Below are positions 24,120 to 33,029 of a DNA stretch of 44,096 nt, piece by piece. This DNA is from Streptomyces caniscabiei (lineage in GTDB: Bacteria; Actinomycetota; Actinomycetes; Streptomycetales; Streptomycetaceae), in contig NZ_JABXWI010000012.1 of the NCBI RefSeq assembly GCF_014930365.1, forward strand, positions 1-44,096. The letters run 5' to 3'. The position numbers and the translations under genes were made by a program. The notes beneath the pieces were generated by a model, which saw only the letters and a program-made list of their open reading frames with translations, did not search any database and was not told the origin of the DNA. Within the stretch, counting starts at the first letter, position 1. Each line of letters begins with the position of its first letter.

Positions 24120-26681
24120 ATGAGCTCTGCACGCGTATCCCGGCCTGCCCGCATGCGGCTGATGGCGGCGGTGGCGACCGTCTGCGCCCTGTCGGCGGCC
24201 CCGCTCGCGCCCCAGGCCGTCGCCGCCGACCCGCCGCCGTACACCGAGACCTACAGACCCCAGTTCCACTTCACGCCGGAGAAGAACTGGATGAACGACC
24301 CCAACGGTCTCGTGTACTACAAGGGCGAGTACCACCTCTTCTACCAGTACAACCCGAACGGCAACTCCTGGGGCGACATGTCCTGGGGGCACGCGGTGAG
24401 CAGGGACCTCGTGCACTGGGAGGAGTTGCCGCTCGCTCTGTCGCACGACGCCGAGGAGATGGTGTTCTCCGGCAGCGCGGTCGTCGACGTGAACAACACC
24501 ACCGGCTTCGGCACGAAGAAGAACCCGCCCATGGTCGCGATCTACACCAGCGCCTACAAGGACGGCGGCAAGCAGGCCCAGTCCCTCGCCTACAGCACCG
24601 ACCGCGGCCGCACCTGGACCAAGTACCAGGGCAACCCCGTCATCGACATCGGCTCTGAGAACTTCCGCGACCCGAAGGTGCAGTGGTACGCGCCCACCAA
24701 GAGCTGGCTCATGACGGTCTCGCTGTCCAAAGAGCACAAGGTGCAGTTCTACTCGTCGAAGAACCTCAAGGACTGGAGCCTGCTCAGCGAGTTCGGACCC
24801 ACCGGCGCGACGGGCGGAGTGTGGGAGTGCCCCGACCTGTTCCCCCTCGCCGTCGACGGGGACAAGAAGAACATCAAGTGGGTCCTGGTCGTGAACCTCA
24901 ACCCCGGCGGAATCGCGGGCGGTTCCGGTTCGCAGTACTTCATCGGCGACTTCGACGGCGAGAAATTCACCGCCGAGGACAAGGGCACCTACACCCCGCC
25001 CACCGGCACCGTGATGCAGGGCTTCGAGGGTGCGGGCTTCGGTGAGTGGACGACGACCGGAACCGCCTTCGGACAGGGACCGGCCACCGGGTCCGTCGAC
25101 TGGCAGGGGGCTGTCACCGGCTTCGAGGGCAAGGGCCTCGCCAACAGCTTCCACGGCGGTGACGGCGCCACCGGCATCCTCACTTCTCCCTCCTTCACCG
25201 TCGACAGCCCCTACCTGAACTTCAAGATCGGTGGCGGGCGGCATCCGCACGAAGCCGGAACCGTTCTGGGCGCGTCGCCGCCCGAGGGCACGGTCCTGGC
25301 CGACTTCGAGGGCGGCACGTACGGCGACTGGACGGCGACCGGGGACGCCTTCGGCACCGCACCGGCCGCCGGCACCCTCCCCGACCAGGGCCAGGTCTCC
25401 GGCTTCCTGGGAGACGGGCTGGTCAACACCTTCCTGAACGGGGACTCCACCACCGGCACCCTCACCTCGCCCGAGTTCACCCTCGACAAGAAGCACATCA
25501 ACTTCCTCATCGGCGGCGGCAACCACCCGGCCGGCTCCGACCACCCCACCGCGATCGAGCTCCTCGTGGACGGCCAGGTCGTCCGCAGCGCCACCGGAAA
25601 GGACGCCGAAGCGCTCAACTGGGCCTCCTGGGACGTCGGCGACCTCGCGGGCAAGAAGGCACGGATCAGGATCGTCGACGACAACACCGGCGGCTGGGGC
25701 CACCTCAACGTCGACCACATCGTGCTCTCCGACACCACCGCCCCACGCGTCTCCACGGAGACCTCCGTCAACCTGATCATCGACGGCAAGGTCGTCCGCA
25801 CCGCCACCGGCACCGACAGCGAGACCCTGGACTGGGCGTCCTTCGACCTGCGCCCCTACGCCGGCAAGAACGCACGCATCCAGGTCGTCGACATGAACAC
25901 CGGCGGCTGGGGCCACGTCATGGCCGACCAGTTCACCACCGCCGACAAGCCGGCCAAGTCCGTCCTGCAACGGGCCGACTGGACCGACTACGGCAAGGAC
26001 TACTACGCGGCCGTGTCCTGGGAGAACGCCCCGGGCGGCAAGCGCTACATGATCGGCTGGATGGACAACTGGGACTACGCCGGCTCCGTCCCCACCGCCC
26101 CCTGGCGCGGCGCACAGAGCATCCCCCGGGAAATGGCCCTGCGCACGATCGACGGCCGGACCCGACTGACCAGCAAGCCGGTGGGCAACCTGGAGTCCCT
26201 GCGGAACAAGCGCCCGGCCACGGCCTCCGGCGTCACCGTCAAGAACACCTCCAAGCCCCTGCTCAGCCGCACGGCCAAGAGCAGGACACTCGACATCGAG
26301 GCCACCTTCTCCCTCAAGGACGCCAAGCGGTTCGGCCTCAGGGTCCGCACCGGCGCGGGTGGCGAGGAGACCGTGATCGGGTACGACGCCACGACGCAGG
26401 AGCTGTATGTCGACCGCTCCCGCTCCGGCGCCGTGGACTTCCACAACCTCTTCTCCACCGGCATCGAGACCGCACCCCTCAAGCCCAAGAACGGCAAGGT
26501 CAAGCTGCGCGTCCTCGTCGACGCGTCGTCCGTCGAGGTCTTCGGCGGCAACGGCGAAGCCGTGATCACCGACCAGATCCTCCCCGACCCCTCCAGCACC
26601 GGCGTCGAGGTCTTCGCCGAGGGCGGCACCACCACCCTCGACCAGCTGCGGGCCTGGCACCTGGGATCCATCTGGAAGTGA
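24120..26681 (+). CDS. Secreted GH32 levanase/fructanase with nested inserted modules
   Basis: This 853-residue exoenzyme has a Sec signal (cleavage near residue 36, AVAA). The GH32 propeller has nucleophile Asp60 in WMNDPNG, Asp184 in FRDP and acid/base Glu236 in WECP. The propeller is interrupted at about 295 and resumes near 614 (RADWTDYGKDYYAAVSW); a C-terminal beta-sandwich ends the protein. The interruption is itself composite: the N-half of one module (296-377), a complete second copy (389-540), then the C-half of the first (546-609). The ATG at 24120 follows AAGGAG, and the earlier frame to 24006 adds no plausible signal. It likely hydrolyses levan or inulin outside the cell to feed the ABC importer. 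Confidence 0.93.
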   Translation: MSSARVSRPARMRLMAAVATVCALSAAPLAPQAVAADPPPYTETYRPQFHFTPEKNWMNDPNGLVYYKGEYHLFYQYNPNGNSWGDMSWGHAVSRDLVHWEELPLALSHDAEEMVFSGSAVVDVNNTTGFGTKKNPPMVAIYTSAYKDGGKQAQSLAYSTDRGRTWTKYQGNPVIDIGSENFRDPKVQWYAPTKSWLMTVSLSKEHKVQFYSSKNLKDWSLLSEFGPTGATGGVWECPDLFPLAVDGDKKNIKWVLVVNLNPGGIAGGSGSQYFIGDFDGEKFTAEDKGTYTPPTGTVMQGFEGAGFGEWTTTGTAFGQGPATGSVDWQGAVTGFEGKGLANSFHGGDGATGILTSPSFTVDSPYLNFKIGGGRHPHEAGTVLGASPPEGTVLADFEGGTYGDWTATGDAFGTAPAAGTLPDQGQVSGFLGDGLVNTFLNGDSTTGTLTSPEFTLDKKHINFLIGGGNHPAGSDHPTAIELLVDGQVVRSATGKDAEALNWASWDVGDLAGKKARIRIVDDNTGGWGHLNVDHIVLSDTTAPRVSTETSVNLIIDGKVVRTATGTDSETLDWASFDLRPYAGKNARIQVVDMNTGGWGHVMADQFTTADKPAKSVLQRADWTDYGKDYYAAVSWENAPGGKRYMIGWMDNWDYAGSVPTAPWRGAQSIPREMALRTIDGRTRLTSKPVGNLESLRNKRPATASGVTVKNTSKPLLSRTAKSRTLDIEATFSLKDAKRFGLRVRTGAGGEETVIGYDATTQELYVDRSRSGAVDFHNLFSTGIETAPLKPKNGKVKLRVLVDASSVEVFGGNGEAVITDQILPDPSSTGVEVFAEGGTTTLDQLRAWHLGSIWK

Positions 26682-26730
26682 CGAACCCGCAGCTCACCGC
26701 AGCCGGCCACCGGGCAGACCGCCCGCACGC

Positions 26731-26764
26731 GCCCTCCCTGACCGGGTTCCCGGCCAGGGAGGGC
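26731..26764 (+). terminator. Terminator after the levanase
   Basis: GCCCTCCCTG and CAGGGAGGGC make a perfect 10-bp stem with an inner CCGG/CCGG pairing, 50 bp after the levanase stop. It ends the carbohydrate locus. Confidence 0.85.
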
Positions 26765-27162
26765 AGCAGGTGGCGGGTTCAACGGCAATCCGGGTGGGCA
26801 GTGGGCGGATCACCGCAGGGTGCCCAGGACGGCACACCGAACGGCGCCCATCTCCACCTGGAGGAGCACAACGGGCTCGAAGAAGGTTCCGCGGCGCTGG
26901 TCTTGGAGCGGTGCGACAACGAATGACTCGTGCCATACGCGTGCCAGATCGTGCGGAGAACCACGGGGAACAGCGGGGAACCAACCGATCGTCTACGCCG
27001 CGTCTGCGTCCCGTCGCCGCAGGTCGGGCCTGAAGCAGCCCCCAGAGGCTCTGAGCTTCCCAAGTCAGTCATCATCCCGGCCGTTCGGGGGAGATACGCG
27101 CGGCCTCGGAGGCGTGTCTCACCCGGCGGGGGCATCCCTTGCTGGGACGAAAGGGAGACATG
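26765..27162. other. Intergenic region without a supported gene
   Basis: Roughly 400 bp contain overlapping open frames on both strands, none with a recognisable domain or a good ribosome binding site. The last bases hold the AAGGGAG ribosome binding site of the GYD gene. Confidence 0.5.
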
Positions 27163-27489
27163 ATGCCGCTCTATCTATCAAGGTTCAGCTACACGCCGGA
27201 GACGTGGGCGAGGCTCATCGGCCACCCCGAGGACCGCGCAAAGGCCGCTCAGTCGTACATCGAGTCCGTCGGCGGCAAGCTGCACGGCTTCTGGTACGCG
27301 TTCGGCACCCGCGACGGCTACAACTTGTGGGAGGCCCCCGACAACGTCTCCATGGCCGCGGTCGCCCTGGCGATCAGCGGAGGCGGCGCACTCAGCTCGT
27401 TCGAGACGGCCGTTCTCCTGAGCGTCGACGAAACCATGGATGCCCTGCGCAAAGCCGGGCAAGTCCAGTACCGGGCCCCCGGCGCGTAG
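27163..27489 (+). CDS. GYD-domain protein
   Basis: The 108-residue protein begins PLYLSRFSYTPETWARLI and carries the GYD-type segment GTRDGYNLWEAPDN near the middle. The family forms ferredoxin-like alpha/beta-barrel dimers; some members may act on small aromatic or reactive compounds, but the role is unknown. Two ATGs are adjacent (27160, 27163); the second has a better distance of five bases from AAGGGAG. It stands alone. Confidence 0.85.
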   Translation: MPLYLSRFSYTPETWARLIGHPEDRAKAAQSYIESVGGKLHGFWYAFGTRDGYNLWEAPDNVSMAAVALAISGGGALSSFETAVLLSVDETMDALRKAGQVQYRAPGA

Positions 27490-27576
27490 CGGTCCAGGTG
27501 CGGCTTTAGCATGCCGGCTCCCGTCGGCGGCCGGGCCGCTGGCGTCGGTCCCCCGAACGCTCCCATCAGCGGCCGG

Positions 27577-27600
27577 GGTGTCGGTGTCGGTGTCGGTGTC
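27577..27600. repeat. Four GGTGTC hexamers in tandem
   Basis: GGTGTC is repeated four times in a row immediately before a GTG that could start the broken IclR gene. It is a simple-sequence run prone to slippage. Confidence 0.75.
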
Positions 27601-28453
27601 GTGGATGCTGATCCAGGTTTCCCGGCGCGGGCGGCTGCGCCGGCGAACGCCTTCTGGGACTCGTGCAGGGGAAGCGGGCCTCGATCACCGCCCCGGGGCG
27701 GGCAACGGGCAATCCTGAACCTGTTGGGCGAGGACCGGCCCGTTATCACCCTGCGCGAGATCACCGACGCCACCGGACTGGCCAAGACGACCGCGCTGCG
27801 CCTGATCCAGACCCTGGAGGAGAGCGGCCTGCTGTGGTCGGACCCGGCCGACTACATCGCCCGCCCCGGCCTGTGGCGCTGGGCCTATCTGGCCCGCAGC
27901 CAATGGGAGGTGCCGCGCGAGACACGCAAGGTCATGCGTGACCTCGCCGGCCGGCTGGGCGAGACGGTCAACGTCTTCGTCGCCCGCGATCTCAGGCGAG
28001 TCTGCGTCGCCCACGAGGAGAGCCCGCACCCGCTGCGCCATGTCGTCGACATCGGTGACGAGCAGCCCCTGTGGGCGGCCGCCTCCTCCAAGGTCCTCCT
28101 GCGAGACGCCTCCGACACCCTGCTGCACCGGGTCGCGGCCTCCTCCCCGCACGGCGAGGCGTACGCGGAGGAACTGCGCACGCCAGCTCAGGAGGCGGCG
28201 GACCGCGGCTACGCGGTCAGCAGCAGCGAATGGGACGAGGGCCTGACCGCGGTCGCCACGCCACCCCCGCCGTCACCGTCGCGCCGTCCCGATCACCAGC
28301 CGCTCCAGCCGGGGCATCGCCTCCCTCTCCCTCAGCGGCCCCAGCCACCGCTTCCCCTACGAGGCCGTCGAACGGTTCGCGGCGGACCTCTCCGAAGCGG
28401 CGGGGCTCATCTCCGACCACGGGTTCAGCCACCCGCTCGGCCCCAACCGCTGA
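27601..28453 (+). pseudogene. IclR-family regulator, frameshifted near the C terminus
   Basis: The N-terminal winged helix is clear (ITLREITDATGLAKTTALRL), as is most of the IclR effector domain down to SSSEWDEGLTAVAT near 28260. The expected next strand (GIASLSLSGPSHRFPYEAVE) and the C-terminal helix lie in another frame that ends at 28451-28453. The product is therefore cut in the last third, or there is a sequencing error. The start is also uncertain: no typical IclR N-terminal segment or ribosome binding site is seen, and 27601 (GTG) is a guess. Its target and effector are unknown. Confidence 0.75.
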
Positions 28454-28724
28454 ACCCGCCGGGCGCCGGCCCGTCGGCCCGTCGGTCCTGCGGTTCGGGC
28501 GGCGGGCGAAGGCATCGGCGGGCGCCGGCGCGAAGGCCCCGGACCGATCATGGTCCGGGGCCGAGCGGGTCGTTCAGGGGCAGGCTGGTCGTCAGAGGGC
28601 GGGCGGGTCGAGGGGGGTGGGCCGGCCGTCAGGGGGCGGGCACCTGGGTCCCGGATGAAGCGCCTGCTCCGACGGGTGGTCCATCAGGTGGTTCGTCCGG
28701 TGAGGAACCCTCGCCGGTGCCGGG

Positions 28725-29648
28725 TCACCTCATCTGTCTGCGGGCCCGTTTCACCTCGCCGTCGATGGCCCAGGCGTCGGCGACCGGGCCGAGGTGGCCC
28801 AGCTTGTCGGGGTTGATCACCGAGCGGATGGTCTGGATCTGCCCGTCCAGCACGTCGAGGGCCAGGGTGTGCAGGACCTTGCCGTCCCGGTCGCGGAAGA
28901 CGGCGCCCGGTTGGCCGTTGACCTCGTGCGGCTCGCACGTCACGTCGATCCTGGCCAGCAGCGGGAAGACGGAGGCCAGCAGCCGGGCCACGTTCTCGGC
29001 ACCGGCGACGGCCCTGGCCAGCTGCGGGGCCTTGCCGCCGCCGTCCCCGACCAACTGCACGTCGGCGGCCAGCAGATCCCGCAGGCCGACCACATCACCT
29101 TCGTGAAGGGCCTCGAAGAACCTCGTCGCCAACTCCTGCCGCTCCTGACGGTCCGCTTCGAACCTCGGCCGCCCGGCCTGCATGTGCCGCCGTGCCCGTA
29201 CCAGAAGCTGTCGGCACGCCGCCTCCGAACGCCCCACCGCCGAGGCGATGTCATCGAACCCGAAACCGAACACCTCCCGGAGCACGAACACCGACCGCTC
29301 CAGCGGGCTGAGCCGCTCCAGCAGCAGGAGCGCCGCCATCGACACCGAGTCGGCCAGTTCGGCCGAGCGCGCCGGATCCTGGTACGGATCGCTCAGCAGG
29401 GGCTCGGGGAGCCACGGCCCGACGTACTCCTCCCGTCGCATCCGCGCCGAGCGCAGTACGTCGATCGAGATCCGCGTCACCGTGGTGGACAGAAACGCCT
29501 TGACCGAGGTGGGAAGGGTCGTCGAGCCGTCGTAGCGCAGCCACGTCTCCTGCACCGCGTCCTCGGCCTCGCTCACGCTGCCCAGGATCCGGTAGGCGAT
29601 CGAGAACAGCAGGGGCCGCAGTTCCTCGAACTCCTCGACCTTGTGCAC
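28725..29648 (-). CDS. ECF41-family sigma factor with SnoaL-like C-terminal domain
   Basis: This 307-residue protein has sigma region 2 (about 5-75), sigma region 4 (about 105-160) and a fused SnoaL-like domain. The ECF41 hallmarks are visible: WLPEPL at 79-84 in the linker, DGGGK at 202-206, and NPDKL near 284. In ECF41 factors the C-terminal domain acts as a built-in regulator in place of an anti-sigma factor. The start is GTG behind AAGGGGG. It lies 102 bp after an AhpD-like gene on the same strand, the standard ECF41 partner, which has a matching promoter. Confidence 0.95.
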   Translation of the reverse strand: MHKVEEFEELRPLLFSIAYRILGSVSEAEDAVQETWLRYDGSTTLPTSVKAFLSTTVTRISIDVLRSARMRREEYVGPWLPEPLLSDPYQDPARSAELADSVSMAALLLLERLSPLERSVFVLREVFGFGFDDIASAVGRSEAACRQLLVRARRHMQAGRPRFEADRQERQELATRFFEALHEGDVVGLRDLLAADVQLVGDGGGKAPQLARAVAGAENVARLLASVFPLLARIDVTCEPHEVNGQPGAVFRDRDGKVLHTLALDVLDGQIQTIRSVINPDKLGHLGPVADAWAIDGEVKRARRQMR

Positions 29649-29677
29649 GCCGTATCCCCCTTGATGTCGACTTGATG

Positions 29678-29710
29678 GCGCCCTGTTCGCGCCCTGTTCG
29701 CGCCCCGTTC
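29678..29710. repeat. Three 11-bp tandem repeats between CMD and ECF41 genes
   Basis: GCGCCCTGTTC is repeated three times head to tail, with one T-to-C change in the third. A further GCGCCCTGATC lies just to the right, at about 29722. It is intercistronic, and no hairpin is obvious. Confidence 0.75.
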
Positions 29711-29750
29711 GCGACTCGATGGCGCCCTGATCGCGCCGTGTCGCCGTCCC

Positions 29751-30224
29751 CTAGTGGAACTGGCCGACCTCGTAGTCGCCGGCCGGCTGCCGGGCGATGA
29801 TGTTCAGCCGGTTCGCCGTGTTCATGAAGGAGACCAGGACCGCCAGGGCGGTGAGCTGCTCCTCGTCGTAGTGCTTCGCGGCACGTGCCCAGACCTCGTC
29901 GCTCACGCCCTCGGCGGCGTCCGCGACGCGGGTGCCCTGCTCGGCCAGCTCCAGCGCGGCCCGCTCGGCCTCGGTGAAGACCGTGGCCTCCCGCCACGCC
30001 GCCACCAGGTTCAGCCGTACGGAGGTCTCGCCGGCCGCGGCGGCCTCCTTGGTGTGCATGTCGATGCAGAGGGCGCAGCCGTTGATCTGGCTCACGCGCA
30101 GGGCCACGAGTTCCTGGGTCTCGGCCGGCAGCGGTGACTCCTTGAGCGTCCTGCCCGCCGCCATGAGGTGCTTGAGTGCCTTCGCGGCGGTCGGGCTGGC
30201 GAAGTAGTTCAGTCGAGCGTCCAT
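29751..30224 (-). CDS. AhpD-like carboxymuconolactone decarboxylase-family protein
   Basis: The 157-residue protein has the AhpD-type redox motif Cys50-x-x-Cys53 followed by His57 (GCALCIDMH). Such proteins act as alkylhydroperoxidase-like or thiol-disulfide enzymes and are the usual target gene of ECF41 sigma factors. The ATG at 30224 follows GGAGGAG. A near-ideal ECF41 promoter precedes it, so the pair CMD-sigma is probably autoregulated. The physiological substrate of this group is unknown. Confidence 0.93.
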   Translation of the reverse strand: MDARLNYFASPTAAKALKHLMAAGRTLKESPLPAETQELVALRVSQINGCALCIDMHTKEAAAAGETSVRLNLVAAWREATVFTEAERAALELAEQGTRVADAAEGVSDEVWARAAKHYDEEQLTALAVLVSFMNTANRLNIIARQPAGDYEVGQFH

Positions 30225-30264
30225 CTCGTTCTCCTCCGTGCTCGTCGGTGGCTACACCCCCTGG

Positions 30265-30291
30265 GACGAGACAGCCCGATGCCCTGTGACA
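30265..30291 (-). promoter_or_regulatory. ECF41-type promoter upstream of the AhpD-like gene
   Basis: On the minus strand TGTCACA (30291-30285) is followed after 16 bases by CGTC (30268-30265). This matches the known ECF41 consensus, about 40 bp before the start codon. Confidence 0.85.
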
Positions 30292-30449
30292 CGGACATGT
30301 GTGACCCACGACTCACCGGGCCCGGCTGTTCGGAGATGCCACAAGCGGGGGTGCTGCCTCGTCGCGGGGGAAGGTCGCAGGGACCCGCGCTCACCTTCGC
30401 CGACTGGGCACGCGACAACGCCCCCGCCTTCGGCGGCTGACCGCGGTCA

Positions 30450-30818
30450 CTACCCCGTCAGGGCCCGGGCCCGCTCCGCGAGCAGGGGCAGCAGGCTCGT
30501 ACGCCATGTGTCGAGGTGGATCATGCCGCTGGACATCCCGCCGTGGGCGTACTGCTCCCGGTAGACGGCCGGCGTCTCGGCCTCGGCTCGGTCGAGGGCG
30601 GTGAGTTCGTCGAACGTCGCCAGCAGCAGGGCGGTGGCCTCGTCGTACGACGGCGGGACCTCAGTGTGCGACAGGTGGGCGCGCATGGCCCGCCACAGGT
30701 GCGGATCGCCGCGCAGGCCCCACCTCTCCGGTTCGGGGTCGAAGAGGACGGCCATGGTCGCGGCCTTCGCGTCGTCAGGTGTTTCGTGTGCCACGGGGAC
30801 AGTCTCGCGCAGCCTCAC
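30450..30818 (-). CDS. Conserved hypothetical protein
   Basis: This protein of up to 122 residues is soluble and acidic, with no signal or membrane helix; segments FDPEPERWGLRGDPHLWRAM and MSSGMIHLDTW look conserved. I do not recognise a functional family. Starts at 30818 (GTG) and 30794 (GTG) are both possible, and neither has a clear ribosome binding site. It is a single gene between the CMD promoter region and the Clp-N gene. Confidence 0.75.
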   Translation of the reverse strand: MRLRETVPVAHETPDDAKAATMAVLFDPEPERWGLRGDPHLWRAMRAHLSHTEVPPSYDEATALLLATFDELTALDRAEAETPAVYREQYAHGGMSSGMIHLDTWRTSLLPLLAERARALTG

Positions 30819-30877
30819 GAGCGGGCGGCGAGCGACGGGGGTTCACGGGTGGCCGGCAGGCGGTCGACGGCTGTTGA

Positions 30878-31924
30878 TCAGGCGGCGGGTGGGGCCGTCA
30901 GGGTCGTGATCAGCTGGTGGGCCCGGGTTGGTCCGTTCAACAGGGACTCGACCACGGGGCCCGTGCCCGGGTCGGGTGGAAGGTCGTCCGTGGGGGTGGG
31001 GGTCGGGGCGGCCAGGTAGTGGGTGAGGGGGTGGGGGTCGGGGAGCAGGCGGACCCGGTCGCTTCCCGCCAGGGCCCGGTGGACCGCGGCGTAGTCGAGG
31101 CCGAGGGCGGTCAGGCGTTCGCCGCCCGTGTAGCGGAGGTCGGGGGTGGGGGCGTTCTCCTCCGCGAGATGCGGGTGGTGCGACGCGACCTCGTGCGTCG
31201 CGAGGACCGCCAGGAGGACGTGTTCCGTGCCGACCGTGTCGGCGCCCAGGCGGTGCGCCAGCTCGTGGGCCTCCATGTCCACCCAACGGGACGGGCGCGA
31301 CGCCCAGTTGATGCCGGAGCGTTTGATGAGCCACCGCTTCCAGAAGGGCAGGTTGCGGTAGTGGTCGCGGCCGAGGAGCCGGTCGCGGGTGCCGTGCAGG
31401 AGAGGGGTCAGGCCGCCGCCCGTCGTGCCGTCCCCGGTGCCGTCGCCGCTGCCGTCGAGGCGGGCTCGTACGGCCCGGGGAGTGATACCGCAGGCGCCCA
31501 GCAGTTCCACCGCCCGGTTGTCCTCGTCCAGCAGGGCCCGGAGCAGATGAGGTGCGCCGAACTTCGCCGCGCCCTCCCGTTCCGCGTGGCGCATCGCCGC
31601 GGTCAGCGCCTTCGCCGCGGCGCCCGTGAATCGGTCGCTCCGGCCGTCGCTCTCGCCCAGCACCTCCCGCGCGTCGACGCTCGCCTCCGGGTCGTCGGCG
31701 GCGCTCCACGCCGCCTCCCGGTCCTGCCGGTGCCGCAGCACCGCCAGCAGGGCCGTCTTCGTCGCCCCCTCGCTCGCGAGTGCCTCGCGCGCGGGCCCCT
31801 TGGACGTGGTGATGCCGGCGAGCAGATGCTCGGTGCCGAGAGCGCCCCCGCTGCCCGACCGGGCGCCTCGGGCCGCCCCCAGAATGCCCACGGTGTTCCA
31901 GTCGGGCTCCTTGATCGCTTCCAT
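30878..31924 (-). CDS. Clp N-terminal-domain protein without ATPase
   Basis: This 348-residue protein carries Clp-N repeats, the substrate- or adaptor-binding fold of ClpA/ClpC. One lies at about residues 10-145 (ALGTEHLLAGI, FGAPHLLRALL) and a second at about 190-300 (VGTEHVLLAVL). No Walker motifs follow, so it cannot unfold proteins itself. It may be an adaptor or sensor, as such stand-alone Clp-N proteins are frequent in Streptomyces. The ATG at 31924 follows GAGGGAAG; the longer frame to 32167 is likely non-coding upstream sequence. Confidence 0.85.
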   Translation of the reverse strand: MEAIKEPDWNTVGILGAARGARSGSGGALGTEHLLAGITTSKGPAREALASEGATKTALLAVLRHRQDREAAWSAADDPEASVDAREVLGESDGRSDRFTGAAAKALTAAMRHAEREGAAKFGAPHLLRALLDEDNRAVELLGACGITPRAVRARLDGSGDGTGDGTTGGGLTPLLHGTRDRLLGRDHYRNLPFWKRWLIKRSGINWASRPSRWVDMEAHELAHRLGADTVGTEHVLLAVLATHEVASHHPHLAEENAPTPDLRYTGGERLTALGLDYAAVHRALAGSDRVRLLPDPHPLTHYLAAPTPTPTDDLPPDPGTGPVVESLLNGPTRAHQLITTLTAPPAA

Positions 31925-32224
31925 CGCGGCTTCCCTCTTCTCGCTGGTCCTGACGTCCAGCCTCCCCGAGCGGGGTCCCGGCCACATCGATCCGGAGGGG
32001 GACCCCGGCGGGCCCCGGCGTGCCTCTCTGGTTACACGCCGGGCGACCCCAGGGGGGAGTTCCGGTGCGGCGTGATCCGCGGGGGCACCGGCGAGTACGG
32101 CCGGGAGCGAGTCCCCGGCGGGCACCGCCTCCACAGCGCCATCACGATCCAGCCACACCCCCTCCAAAAAACGGCGTACGTACGGGATGATTCACCCTTC
32201 AACTGCACCACCGTGGGGGGACCA

Positions 32225-32947
32225 ATGAGCCACGACATCACGCCACCGCCCATGCCGGGATTCGGGCCGCCGATACCTCCGCAGCCGCCGAAGCCGCCGA
32301 GCGGGAACCGTACGAACCTGATCATCGTCGGCTGTGCCGTCGCCGTCGTCGCCAGTGTCATCGGCACGGGCATCGTGGTGACCAACGACGGCGACGGCTC
32401 GGCCTCGCCCGCGCCGACGGTCACCGTCACGAAGACGGTCGCGGCGGAGGACGCCGACACCACCGGCGACGACAGCACGGGCGACGGCGGCGACGACAGC
32501 GGCGACGGGACCGAGGACTCCTCCGAGGACGCGAGCGACACCGCGACCGACGACGACGGGGTCTTCGCCCTCGACGACGAGGTGGTCTACGACAGCGAGG
32601 TCGAGGTCGCGCTCTCCGGGTTCAGGCGTGGGGTGTCCAGCGAGTACGCCGTGCCCGAGCGCACGCCGTACGTCAAGTTCAGCATCAAGATCACCAACGG
32701 GTCCGACGCCACGGTCGACGCCAACGAGCTGACCGTGAACTGCGCCTACGGCGACCAGGGCAAGGAGGGCGAGGCGATCTACGACGACGGCCTCGACGGA
32801 CTCCCCGACACCCGTATCCTCGCCGGACGCTCCCTCACCGTTCCGTGGGCCTGTGAGCTGCCCAAGAGCGAAACGTTCCTCCAGGTCGAGGTCTCCCCCG
32901 ACTGGGACTCCGAGGAAGCGATCTTCACCGGCGACGTGAAGAAGTGA
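32225..32947 (+). CDS. Membrane-anchored extracellular protein with acidic linker
   Basis: The 240-residue protein has a Pro-rich cytoplasmic start, one transmembrane helix (about residues 31-52), a long Asp/Ser/Thr-rich linker (about 75-115) and a beta-rich outer domain (about 120-240) with two Cys that may form a disulfide. This resembles DUF4352-like lipoprotein/membrane-tethered immunoglobulin-type domains of Streptomyces. The function is unknown. The ATG at 32225 is preceded by GTGGGGGGA. The larger frame from 30917 is antisense to the Clp-N gene. Confidence 0.85.
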   Translation: MSHDITPPPMPGFGPPIPPQPPKPPSGNRTNLIIVGCAVAVVASVIGTGIVVTNDGDGSASPAPTVTVTKTVAAEDADTTGDDSTGDGGDDSGDGTEDSSEDASDTATDDDGVFALDDEVVYDSEVEVALSGFRRGVSSEYAVPERTPYVKFSIKITNGSDATVDANELTVNCAYGDQGKEGEAIYDDGLDGLPDTRILAGRSLTVPWACELPKSETFLQVEVSPDWDSEEAIFTGDVKK

Positions 32948-33029
32948 GGGACGGGCACACTTGAGGGCAGTGCGTATCGTGCGCGCAGCGCGCGCGGTGC
33001 GTCGATAGGGCACCCCCGGGAAGGATCAG

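Noticed and set aside
24081..26660. An 859-codon open frame antisense to the levanase
   Set aside because: It has no recognisable domain and mirrors the strong GC-rich codon bias of the real gene on the other strand.
26779..27135. Possible small genes between the levanase terminator and the GYD gene
   Set aside because: The frames overlap on both strands and lack ribosome binding sites and recognisable motifs.
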